6,056 nucleotides of DNA from an uncultured Gemmiger sp. (GTDB taxonomy: Bacteria > Bacillota > Clostridia > Oscillospirales > Ruminococcaceae), in the NCBI GenBank assembly GCA_944382805.1, contig CALWNS010000088.1, positions 1 to 6,056 of the forward strand. Reading direction: 5' to 3'. The notes beneath the pieces were generated by a model. The model worked only from the letters and a program-made list of their open reading frames with translations, was not told the origin of the DNA and ran no database searches. Shown in pieces: positions 1 to 6,056 of the stretch (its first letter is position 1; every line of letters starts with the position of its first letter). Both the position numbers and the translations under genes were made by a program.

Positions 1-1679
1 TCGTCCCGGCCCGTCAGCACGCGGAAAGCGCGCACGGCCGCCATCATTTCCGGCGTGTTGGGGTTCATGATGGCCAGATCCAACCCCGCCTGCATGGCCA
101 GGGTCAGGAACGCGGTGTTCATATAGCCGCGGCAGGGCAGCCCAAAGCTGATGTTGGACACGCCCAGCACCGTGCGCACGCCCAGTTCCCGCTTGCAGGC
201 TTCCAGCGCGCGCAATGTCTGCCGGGCGGCGGCCTGCTCGGCCGAGACGGTCAGGGTCAGGCAGTCGATGTACACATCCTCGCGCGGGATGCCGGCGGCG
301 TCCGCCGCGGCCACGATGCGCCGCGCGATGGCCAGGCGGCCTTCGGCCGTGGGCGGGATGCCGTTTTCGTCCAGCGTCAGGCCCACCACCGCCGCGCCGT
401 ATTTTTTGCACAGCGGCAGGATGGCGGCAAGCGATTTTTGTTCGCCGTTGACCGAGTTGACGATCGGCTTGCCGTTATATACGCGCAGCGCCCGCGCCAG
501 CGCGGCCGGGTCGGTGGAATCCAGCTGCAGCGGCAGGTCGGTGACGGCCTGCAGTTCGCGCACCAGACGTTCCAGGACGGCGGCTTCGTCGATGCCGGGC
601 AGGCCGGCGTTGACGTCCAGCAGCTGGGCGCCGGCTTCGGCCTGGGCCACGGCCTGGGCGCAGGCGTAGGCGGTATCGCCCGCCCGCAGGGCCTGCTGCA
701 GCCGCTTTTTGCCGGTGGGGTTGATGCGCTCGCCCACCACCGTAACGCCGTCCACCTGCACGCAGCGCACCGGCGTACACAGGCGGCTGGCGCGCACGGG
801 GACCTTTTGCGCGGGGACCAGCGGGGCAAACGCCGCTTTGAGCGCGCGGATATGCTCCGGCGTGGTGCCGCAGCAGCCGCCCACGGCCGAAACGCCGGCG
901 CCGGCGTAGTCCTGCATTTCCCGCACAAAGCCGGCCGCGTCCAGGCCGTAGCTGCCGTCGGGCGCGGGCAGGCCGGCGTTGGGCTTGACGAACACCGGCA
1001 CGCCGGCCGGCACCACGCGGCACAGCCGCCTGGCGAACGGCAGGATGGCGGCCGGGCCGAGCGAGCAGTTGATGCCCACGGCGTTTGCGCCAAGGCCCGC
1101 CGCCGTAACGCCAAAGCTTTCGACCGTGCAGCCGGTGAAGGTGCGGCCGCGGCTTTCAAAGCTCATGGATGCCAGCACGGGCAGCGAGCAGTTTTCTTTG
1201 GCCGCAAGGATGGCCGCCTTAAGCTCGTAGAGGTCGGTCATCGTTTCGATGCAGACAAGGTCCGCCCCGGCGGCCGCGCCGGCGCGCACGATGGCGGCAA
1301 AACGGCTGTACGCCTGTTCAAACGGCAGCGTACCGGCCGGTTCCAGTAGTTCGCCCAGGGGGCCGATGTCCAGCGCCACCAGCGCGCCGGTCCCGGCCGC
1401 CGCGCGGCGCGCGCAGGCCAGGCTGGCCGCCACCGTCTGTTCGACCGTATAGCCGGTGCCGGCCAGTTTGGCTTCGTTCACGCCGAAGGTGTTGGCCATA
1501 AGAATATCGGCCCCGGCCTGCGCATATTCACGGTGGATGGCCTCCAGCGTTTGCGGCATGGTAAAGGCGGCCAGTTCCGGCAGCATACCGGGGCGCAGGC
1601 CGCGCCGCTGCAGCTGGGTGCCCATAGCGCCGTCCAGGATGACGAAGCGGCGGCGGTCAAACAGGTCATTCACTTGCAC
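1..1679 (-). CDS. metH: Cobalamin-dependent methionine synthase, N-terminal part (cut by left window edge)
   Basis: This enzyme moves the methyl group of 5-methyl-THF to cobalamin and then to homocysteine, giving methionine and THF in the cytoplasm. My own translation of the minus strand is open for 559 codons to the edge. Residues about 1-285 are the homocysteine-binding domain, starting with the ILDGAMGTQLQ motif. Its zinc ligands are C205 (GINCSLGP) and C269/C270 (GGCCGT). Residues about 310-559 are the pterin-binding domain, with VGERINPTG, LLDVNAG, D387, SVNGE and GVSNISFGLP. The cap and B12-binding domains should lie beyond the edge and are not seen. The start chosen is GTG at 1679, because AGGGGG sits 7 bases upstream. 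An in-frame GTG at 1673 is the alternative but has poor spacing. The gene overlaps the activation-protein gene by 14 bases, so translation is probably coupled. A cobalamin-free methyltransferase of the MetE type is excluded by the fold motifs. A plain homocysteine methyltransferase is excluded by the pterin domain. Confidence 0.95.
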   Translation of the reverse strand, partial: MQVNDLFDRRRFVILDGAMGTQLQRRGLRPGMLPELAAFTMPQTLEAIHREYAQAGADILMANTFGVNEAKLAGTGYTVEQTVAASLACARRAAAGTGALVALDIGPLGELLEPAGTLPFEQAYSRFAAIVRAGAAAGADLVCIETMTDLYELKAAILAAKENCSLPVLASMSFESRGRTFTGCTVESFGVTAAGLGANAVGINCSLGPAAILPFARRLCRVVPAGVPVFVKPNAGLPAPDGSYGLDAAGFVREMQDYAGAGVSAVGGCCGTTPEHIRALKAAFAPLVPAQKVPVRASRLCTPVRCVQVDGVTVVGERINPTGKKRLQQALRAGDTAYACAQAVAQAEAGAQLLDVNAGLPGIDEAAVLERLVRELQAVTDLPLQLDSTDPAALARALRVYNGKPIVNSVNGEQKSLAAILPLCKKYGAAVVGLTLDENGIPPTAEGRLAIARRIVAAADAAGIPREDVYIDCLTLTVSAEQAAARQTLRALEACKRELGVRTVLGVSNISFGLPCRGYMNTAFLTLAMQAGLDLAIMNPNTPEMMAAVRAFRVLTGRD

Positions 1680-2325
1680 AGGTAGTCCCCCTTTTTCGGT
1701 AGGCGCAGGTCTCGCGCAGCAGGCAGCGGGCGCAGCCGGCCCGCGCGCCGGCCACGGGGTGGTCCGCTGCGCCCAGGATGGCGGTCACGCTTTTGCGCGG
1801 GGCAAGCAGGTGCTGCGGCGTGACGGTCAGCCCGATGCCGCGCGGGGTGTCCAGCGCCAGGCAAAGCTCGTGCTGCAGTTCCAGCGGGCAGTCGCCGTAG
1901 CCGGGCGAATAGCGCCCGGTCAGGTAAAGCCCGCGCCCGGCCGCCCAGGCGCGGGCGTCCGCCTCCACCGCATCGCAGGCCGCCTCGATGGCGGCGGAGG
2001 CCGCGGCGTCCACCGCGGCGCACAGGGCGATATCGGTCACTTCCAGCCGGCGCAGCAGCGCGTCCACCCCGGCGCCCAGCGTGGCGGCCAGCAGCACCAG
2101 GCTGCCGCACCCCTGCAGGTGGCGGGCCAGGTCGCTGCCCGCGTTTGCCAAATCGAGCGCGCCGGCCGGCAGGCTCCGCCAGGCCCCGCGCGGGGCGGCG
2201 GCCGCCCGCAGGCAGGCTTCGGCCCGGTCCAGCAGGGCGGCGGTGGCGTCGTCCGGCTGCCAGCCGGCCGCGCCGAGATAGCGCAGCACCAGGCGGCGGT
2301 CCGGCGCGCGGTATTCGATCTCCAT
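1666..2325 (-). CDS. Free-standing methionine synthase activation-domain protein
   Basis: This 219-residue protein matches the vitamin B12-dependent methionine synthase activation domain, which in E. coli is the C-terminal domain of MetH. That domain binds SAM and supports reductive methylation of inactive cob(II)alamin. The visible signature is RYSPGYGDCPL at residues 138-148, equivalent to the RxxxGYxxCPD SAM-binding segment of E. coli MetH. A second conserved block, LTVTPQHLLAPRKSVTAILG, lies at 166-185. The N-terminal half is alanine-rich and helical-looking, without obvious membrane segments. The tail has C198, C201 and C207 (CxxCx5C), a possible metal site of unknown role. The gene starts 2 bases after the metF stop, with GAGGG 6 bases before the ATG. 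It overlaps metH by 14 bases, which fits a partner subunit. Thermotoga maritima is a known case of MetH lacking this domain with a separate activation-like protein. The role in reactivation is inferred from family and context. Confidence 0.88.
   Translation of the reverse strand: MEIEYRAPDRRLVLRYLGAAGWQPDDATAALLDRAEACLRAAAAPRGAWRSLPAGALDLANAGSDLARHLQGCGSLVLLAATLGAGVDALLRRLEVTDIALCAAVDAAASAAIEAACDAVEADARAWAAGRGLYLTGRYSPGYGDCPLELQHELCLALDTPRGIGLTVTPQHLLAPRKSVTAILGAADHPVAGARAGCARCLLRETCAYRKRGTTCASE
1687..1692 (-). promoter_or_regulatory. Ribosome binding site that sets the GTG start of metH
   Basis: AGGGGG on the minus strand lies 7 bases before GTG 1679 and 13 bases before GTG 1673. This favours 1679. 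It sits within the last codons of the upstream activation-protein gene. Confidence 0.65.
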
Positions 2326-2327
2326 CG

Positions 2328-3200
2328 TCAGCCCTCGATCAGGTCGCGGATGCCTTCGTACACATCGGCGGCCACGCCGGCATCGTTCATAGCGTACAGG
2401 TGCACGCCGTCCGCCCCGCCTTCGATCAGATCGCGCAGCTGGGTGACGGCGTATTCGATGCCGGCTTTGCGCAGCGAATCGGCATCGTCCTGCCAGCGGG
2501 CGATCATGCGGGTAAAGGCGGAGGGCAGGCTGGCGCTGGACAGCGCCACGGTGCGCTCGATCTGGCTGCGCCGCACGATGGGCATGACGCCGGCCGAGAC
2601 CGGCAGCGTGATGCCGGCGCGGCGCGCCATGTTCAGGAAACGGTAAAATTTCCCGTTATCGAAAAACAGCTGGGTGAGCAGATGGGAGGCCCCCGCCTGC
2701 TGCTTGTAGTGCAGGTTTTCGACGTCCCGGGCCAGGCTGGCGGCTTCAGGGTGGCCCTCCGGGTAGCAGGCGGCGTGGATGTCGAACGCCGGTTTGCGCC
2801 GCCGCACAAAGGCTGCCAGGTCGCAGGCATGGGCAAAGTCCGGGCTTTCGGGGCGCAGCGGCGTGCGGTCGCCGCGCAGCGTGAGCACGTTGTCCACGCC
2901 GGCGGCGTCCAGCTCGTCCAGCAACGCGGCGGCTTTGGCCGTATCGCTGCCCATGCACAGGATATGCGCCAGCGGCTCGATGCCCAGCTCATTTTTTAAG
3001 AAAGCGGCCACTTCCACCGTGGACACCCCGCCGCCCGTGCCGCCCGCGCCGTAGGTGACGCTGATAAAATCCGGGCGCAGGGCTTTCATGCTGCGCAGCG
3101 TCTGCTGCATGGCCGGGAATTTTGTGGTCTGTTTGGGCGGGAAGCATTCGATGGAAAAGACGCACCGCTTTTGCGAAAACAGGGGCGAGAGGCTGGCCAT
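2328..3200 (-). CDS. metF: 5,10-methylenetetrahydrofolate reductase
   Basis: This flavoenzyme reduces 5,10-methylene-THF to 5-methyl-THF, the methyl donor used by MetH two genes downstream. The 290-residue product has the usual length of a bacterial single-domain TIM-barrel MetF. Conserved blocks are FSIECFPPK at 15-23 with catalytic-type E18, ISVTYGAGG at 46-54, LTLRGDR at 107-113 with D111 (E. coli D120), CYPEGHPEA at 145-153, and LTQLFFDNGKF at 175-185 with Q177 (E. coli Q183). HLYAMND closes the barrel at 267-273. The start is uncertain. ATG 3200 gives the usual N-terminus, but the strong AAAGGAAGG lies 12 bases upstream. In-frame GTG 3209 is better spaced from its AAAGGA part and would add three residues. 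A TTG at 3230 would place the Shine-Dalgarno inside the gene and is unlikely. No MetV-like partner is visible, so this looks like a stand-alone enzyme whose electron donor cannot be told from sequence. Confidence 0.95.
   Translation of the reverse strand: MASLSPLFSQKRCVFSIECFPPKQTTKFPAMQQTLRSMKALRPDFISVTYGAGGTGGGVSTVEVAAFLKNELGIEPLAHILCMGSDTAKAAALLDELDAAGVDNVLTLRGDRTPLRPESPDFAHACDLAAFVRRRKPAFDIHAACYPEGHPEAASLARDVENLHYKQQAGASHLLTQLFFDNGKFYRFLNMARRAGITLPVSAGVMPIVRRSQIERTVALSSASLPSAFTRMIARWQDDADSLRKAGIEYAVTQLRDLIEGGADGVHLYAMNDAGVAADVYEGIRDLIEG
2332..2336 (-). promoter_or_regulatory. Ribosome binding site of the activation-protein gene
   Basis: GAGGG on the minus strand lies 6 bases before ATG 2325 and sits inside the last codons of metF. 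It supports this start and suggests that the two genes are translated from one message. Confidence 0.65.
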
Positions 3201-3249
3201 GGGGATCACATTCCTTCCTTTTGTAAACAAATATAAGCAGCGGGGACGT
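3201..3249 (-). promoter_or_regulatory. AT-rich gap before metF, possible internal promoter
   Basis: This is the only intergenic space of note. On the minus strand it holds TATATT at 3235-3230, close to a -10 box, followed by TTTACAAAAGGAAGG. A matching -35 hexamer 17 bases upstream is not seen (the bases there read GCGGCC). The gap is too short for a complete SAM or cobalamin riboswitch or a T-box, and no strong hairpin with a T-run was found. It may simply be the metF leader within a longer transcript. Confidence 0.3.
3213..3221 (-). promoter_or_regulatory. Ribosome binding site of metF
   Basis: AAAGGAAGG on the minus strand is a strong purine-rich Shine-Dalgarno, the strongest in the window. 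It lies 12 bases before ATG 3200. Its AAAGGA part lies 6 bases before an in-frame GTG at 3209, so it leaves the exact start open. It does rule out the TTG at 3230, which lies upstream of it. Confidence 0.7.
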
Positions 3250-4251
3250 TCAGGCCGCAGGGGCCAGTTCTTCGCTTTCCGCCGTTTTTTCCAGCAGCTG
3301 CCAGCTGCCGTCGGCCGCAGCGGAAAAGGTCAGGGTGCCCTGTTCGTCGGTGCGGAACACCTCGATGCCGTAAGCGGCAAAGCGGTCGAGCACTTCGGCG
3401 TGCGGGTGGCCGTAATCGTTGTCCAGCCCGCAGCTGACGGCCGCGGCCTGCGGCCGGGCCAGCGCAAGCAGCGCATCGCTGTTGGAGGTGGAGGAACCAT
3501 GGTGCCCGGCCTTGAACAGCGTACAGCGCACGCCGGCGCCCCAGCGCGCGGCCAGGGCTTCCTCTTCCGGCTCCTCGGCGTCGCCGGTATCCAGGAAAGC
3601 GAACTGCCCCAGGGTAAAGCGCAGGCAGAGCGAAGCGTTGTTGAGGTCCTCGGCCGCCGCGCCGGGCAGGCCGGCCAGCAGCACGGTCAGCCGGCCGCTG
3701 CCCAGGGCGTACTCCTGCCCGGTTTCGGCCGTGACGGTATCGACCCCGGCAAGTTCCGCCTGGCCGAGAACCTCCTCCAGCTGGGCGGTGGATTCCGTCG
3801 CGGAAAGATCGGGCAGGAGCAGCGTATCGACCACCAGCCCCTGCAATACGGCCGCCATGCCGCCGATGTGATCGGCGTGGGGGTGGGTCATGACCAGATA
3901 ATCCAGCCGGCGCACCCCGGCCGCGTGCAGGGCGGCCACCAGGCTGTCCGCCGCATCCGGCGTGCCGGCGTCGATCAGGCAGTACGCCCCCTCGCAGCCG
4001 ATCAGCACGCTGTCGCCCTGGCCCACGTCGAACACCGTCACGGTGGCGTCGCCCTGCGCAAGCATATCGGCGTCCGGCCCGTCGAGCGGCACGCCGAACC
4101 ATTCATACAGCTGCGCCCAGCTGGGCAGGCCGTGCAGGCCGCCGTGCGCTTCGATCACAAAGGAGGCGACGGCCAGCAGCACGCCGCAGACAAGGCAGAG
4201 AATGATCCCGACGGCGGTGGGCCGGCGCGCCGCGCGCTTACGCCTGGTCAT
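3250..4251 (-). CDS. Membrane-anchored ComEC-type metallo-beta-lactamase-fold hydrolase
   Basis: The 333-residue protein begins with a basic stretch (MTRRKRAARR) and one hydrophobic segment at about 13-33. This suggests a signal anchor with the enzyme domain outside the membrane. No signal-peptidase II lipobox is present around C22. The hydrolase domain, residues about 68-315, carries FDVGQGDSVLI (74-84), IDAG (93-96), metal-binding THPHADH (122-128), LDTGDAE (220-226), KAGHHGS (247-253) and YGHPH (280-284). These are the marks of the hydrolase domain found at the C-terminus of ComEC/Rec2, here without the competence channel. All expected metal ligands look intact, so it is probably active. 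The substrate is not known; nucleic acid or phosphodiester cleavage is plausible from the family. ATG 4251 lies inside the end of the translocase gene (14-base overlap), with only a poor, distant GGAG upstream, so translation is probably coupled to the gene before it. About 49 bases separate its stop from metF. Confidence 0.88.
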   Translation of the reverse strand: MTRRKRAARRPTAVGIILCLVCGVLLAVASFVIEAHGGLHGLPSWAQLYEWFGVPLDGPDADMLAQGDATVTVFDVGQGDSVLIGCEGAYCLIDAGTPDAADSLVAALHAAGVRRLDYLVMTHPHADHIGGMAAVLQGLVVDTLLLPDLSATESTAQLEEVLGQAELAGVDTVTAETGQEYALGSGRLTVLLAGLPGAAAEDLNNASLCLRFTLGQFAFLDTGDAEEPEEEALAARWGAGVRCTLFKAGHHGSSTSNSDALLALARPQAAAVSCGLDNDYGHPHAEVLDRFAAYGIEVFRTDEQGTLTFSAAADGSWQLLEKTAESEELAPAA

Positions 4252-6056
4252 AGTCGGCGCTGAGCTTGCGCTCCTGCCACTGGGCTTTGGTCACCAGCAC
4301 GCTGCGGGGCTTGGCGCCCTCGTAGGGGCCGATGACGCCCTCCTGCTCCATCTGGTCCATAATGCGCGCGGCGCGCGCATAGCCCAGCTTGCAGCGGCGC
4401 TGCAAAAGGCTGGTGGAAGCCTGCCCGGCTTCGATCACGCATTCGACCGCCTGCTCGAACATCGGGTCGCGGGCGCTTTCGCCGTCCTCGGCGTCGCCGC
4501 CCTTGCCGCCCTTTTCGGCCACGGCGCGGCGCTCCATCTCAGCGATCATCTCTTCGTCGTATTGTTCGCTGCTGGTCGATTTGATAAAGTTGAGCACCGC
4601 GCTGATCTCTTCGTCGGTGACATAGGTGCCTTGTACGCGCACCGGCTTGGCCGCGCCCACCGGCAAGAACAGCATATCGCCGTTGCCCAGCAGCTTTTCG
4701 GCGCCGCCGGAGTCCAGGATGGTGCGCGAATCGATCTGGCTGGACACCGCAAAGGCGATGCGGCTGGGGATGTTCGCCTTGATCAGGCCGGTGATGACGT
4801 CCACACTGGGGCGCTGAGTGGCCACGATCAGGTGGATGCCGGCCGCGCGGGCTTTCTGCGCGATGCGGCAGATATAATCCTCGACCTCTTTGCCGGCGAC
4901 CATCATCAGGTCGGCCAGCTCGTCGATGACGATGGCGATGTAGGGCAGGTGCTCCAGCACCGGGTTTTGCTTGGCGAGCTTGTTATAACTCTTGATGTCG
5001 CGGACATTGTTTTCGGCAAAGAGCTTGTAGCGGCGCTCCATTTCGGCCACCGAGGCCCCCAGCGCGCCGGCGGCTTTGCGCGGTTCGGTCACGACCGGCA
5101 TGAGCAGGTGCGGGATGCCGTTATATTCAGCCAGTTCGACCACCTTGGGGTCGATGAGGATGAGTTTGACATCCTCCGGCCCGGAACGGAACAAAAAGCT
5201 GATAATGATCGAGTTGACGCACACCGATTTGCCGCTGCCGGTGGAACCGGCAATGAGCAGGTGGGGCATTTTGCACAGATCGGCCACCTGGGCCTGGCCG
5301 GCGATGTCCTTGCCCAGGGCCATGGTCAGCGGGCTGCGCATATTGATGTAGCTGGGCGCTTCGAACACGCTGCGGATGTTGACGGTGGCGCGGAGCTTGT
5401 TGGGCACCTCGATGCCGACGGCCGGCTTGCCGGGGATGGGCGCTTCGATGCGCACGCCGGCGGTGGCCAGGTTGAGCGCGATATCATCGGCCAGGCTGGT
5501 GATGCGGCTGACCTTGATGCCGGCCTGAGGCTGCAGTTCGTACCGCGTGACCGAAGGGCCGCGGCAGATATCCAGGAGGCGGGTCTTGACGCCGAAGCTG
5601 TCCAGCGTGTTGACCAGCACATCGGCGTTGTGCTTCATCTCCCGGACGGCGCCAGCCTCGTCCTCCGGGTGGTTGGCGTTGAACAGGTTGAGCGAGGGGT
5701 AGCAGTAGGGCTGCGGTTCCCCCTGGCTAAAAGCGGCCAGCGCCTGGGCTTCCGGGGTGGCCTTGGCCGCGCTGGGCGGGCTGGAAACGGGCGCGGAGGC
5801 AGAATTGCCCACCGCGGCGCTCACCCGCAGGCGGCCGGTCGGCTGCGGCTCGGCGGCCGCCGGGGGCGCGGCGGGGGCGGCCGGGCGGCTGCCCCCGGTG
5901 AGCAGGTCGGACACCGGCACGCCGGCGTTCCAGGCCGCCGAGACGGCGTCGAACGGCTCGTCGTCCTCCTCGTCCTCGTCGTCAAAGCTGCCGCCCAGCG
6001 ACGGGATGGCGGAGGGCGCCGGCTGCGGGGCGGGCGCTGGCTTCTCCACCGGCTCC
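4238..6056 (-). CDS. ftsK: DNA translocase FtsK/SpoIIIE, C-terminal part (N-terminus beyond right window edge)
   Basis: This is an ATP-driven motor that pumps double-stranded DNA through the division septum or into the forespore. The frame is open to the edge (605 codons visible). The GTG at 6049 is only an internal valine, so the N-terminal membrane helices lie outside. Numbering from that valine: residues 1-110 are a linker rich in Pro, Ala and acidic residues. Residues about 115-260 are the alpha domain. The RecA-like motor has Walker A GSTGSGKS (268-275), ILIDPKVVEL (297-306), Walker B IAIVIDELAD (371-380) and ATQRPSVDVITG (410-421). A second flexible, charged linker covers about 495-527. 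The gamma winged-helix domain (528-587, LLQRRCKLGYARAARIMDQM) reads sequence polarity on the chromosome. The motor reads closely like Bacillus SpoIIIE. Without the N-terminus, vegetative FtsK, SpoIIIE or soluble SftA-type roles cannot be separated. The gene overlaps the next one by 14 bases. Confidence 0.96.
   Translation of the reverse strand, partial: EPVEKPAPAPQPAPSAIPSLGGSFDDEDEEDDEPFDAVSAAWNAGVPVSDLLTGGSRPAAPAAPPAAAEPQPTGRLRVSAAVGNSASAPVSSPPSAAKATPEAQALAAFSQGEPQPYCYPSLNLFNANHPEDEAGAVREMKHNADVLVNTLDSFGVKTRLLDICRGPSVTRYELQPQAGIKVSRITSLADDIALNLATAGVRIEAPIPGKPAVGIEVPNKLRATVNIRSVFEAPSYINMRSPLTMALGKDIAGQAQVADLCKMPHLLIAGSTGSGKSVCVNSIIISFLFRSGPEDVKLILIDPKVVELAEYNGIPHLLMPVVTEPRKAAGALGASVAEMERRYKLFAENNVRDIKSYNKLAKQNPVLEHLPYIAIVIDELADLMMVAGKEVEDYICRIAQKARAAGIHLIVATQRPSVDVITGLIKANIPSRIAFAVSSQIDSRTILDSGGAEKLLGNGDMLFLPVGAAKPVRVQGTYVTDEEISAVLNFIKSTSSEQYDEEMIAEMERRAVAEKGGKGGDAEDGESARDPMFEQAVECVIEAGQASTSLLQRRCKLGYARAARIMDQMEQEGVIGPYEGAKPRSVLVTKAQWQERKLSADYDQA
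5957..5983 (-). repeat. Acidic low-complexity tract in the translocase linker
   Basis: Nine consecutive GAC/GAG codons encode DDEDEEDDE in the FtsK linker, giving a near-repetitive GAS trinucleotide run. It is flanked by Pro/Ala-rich sequence. Such tracts are common in the disordered FtsK linker and can change length by replication slippage. No specific partner is implied. Confidence 0.7.

Noticed and set aside
377..1349. Overlapping open frames within metH, on both strands
   Set aside because: The true metH frame carries all the domain motifs and zinc cysteines. The others are shadow frames rich in Ala, Arg and Pro.
1456..2646. Plus-strand open frame of 396 codons across metH, the activation gene and metF
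   Set aside because: It lies antisense to three well-supported genes. Its product is low-complexity (Gly, Ala, Arg, Gln, His) with no recognisable domain. This is typical of reverse frames in GC-rich DNA.
3230..3258. Complete sigma-A promoter upstream of metF
   Set aside because: Only a -10-like TATATT is present. The bases at the expected -35 position (GCGGCC) do not resemble TTGACA, so it is listed only as a low-confidence regulatory stretch.
4179..4200. Possible lipoprotein signal around C22 of the hydrolase
   Set aside because: The residues before the cysteine (C-L-V) do not fit a lipobox, which needs a small residue at -1. A simple signal anchor fits better.
3055..4263. Plus-strand open frame of 402 codons across the metF start and the hydrolase gene
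   Set aside because: It is antisense to metF and the hydrolase gene, with biased composition and no motif. It spans the intergenic gap without a sensible start context.
6047..6049. GTG at 6049 as the start of the translocase gene
   Set aside because: The frame stays open to the window edge, no ribosome binding site is visible, and the family has further N-terminal sequence. It is read as an internal valine.
1..6056. Mobile elements, CRISPR, RNA genes, riboswitches or translocase-orienting motifs (GAGAAGGG type)
   Set aside because: By eye I found no terminal repeats, transposase, spaced repeats, tRNA-like folds or clear copies of such motifs. The window is packed with core genes. A proper motif search was not possible here.

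Overview
The window looks like chromosomal DNA from a GC-rich Firmicute. The most likely group is the gut Clostridia, possibly Oscillospirales. This rests on the Bacillus/Clostridium-type SpoIIIE/FtsK motor, the split B12-dependent methionine synthase, strong purine-rich ribosome binding sites and codons ending in G or C. The taxonomic call is an inference from gene style. Nothing in the window proves a genus.

All five genes lie on the minus strand and are read from right to left, almost without gaps. (1) 6056-4238 is a DNA translocase of the FtsK/SpoIIIE family. It has lost its N-terminal membrane part to the right window edge. (2) 4251-3250 is a membrane-anchored metallo-beta-lactamase-fold hydrolase related to the ComEC hydrolase domain, overlapping the translocase gene by 14 bases. 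(3) After a short AT-rich gap, 3200-2328 is methylenetetrahydrofolate reductase (metF). (4) Two bases later, 2325-1666 encodes a free-standing methionine synthase activation domain. (5) 1679-1 is cobalamin-dependent methionine synthase (metH), overlapping gene 4 by 14 bases and cut off at the left edge after its homocysteine and pterin domains.

Genes 3-5 form one metabolic unit. MetF makes 5-methyl-THF. MetH passes the methyl group through cobalamin to homocysteine. The separate activation protein is expected to rescue oxidised cobalamin by SAM-dependent reductive methylation. Genes 1-2 concern DNA movement and a surface or membrane hydrolase of unknown substrate. The tight packing allows all five to be on one transcript, although the AT-rich gap before metF could hold an internal promoter.

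No tRNA, rRNA, CRISPR array, insertion sequence, riboswitch or clear terminator was seen. No stretch over 300 bases is without a gene. The long plus-strand open frames are antisense artefacts of high GC. I found no convincing new system. The points most worth a second look are the free-standing activation protein with its cysteine-rich tail, the coupling of the ComEC-like hydrolase to the translocase, and the AT-rich junction before metF.
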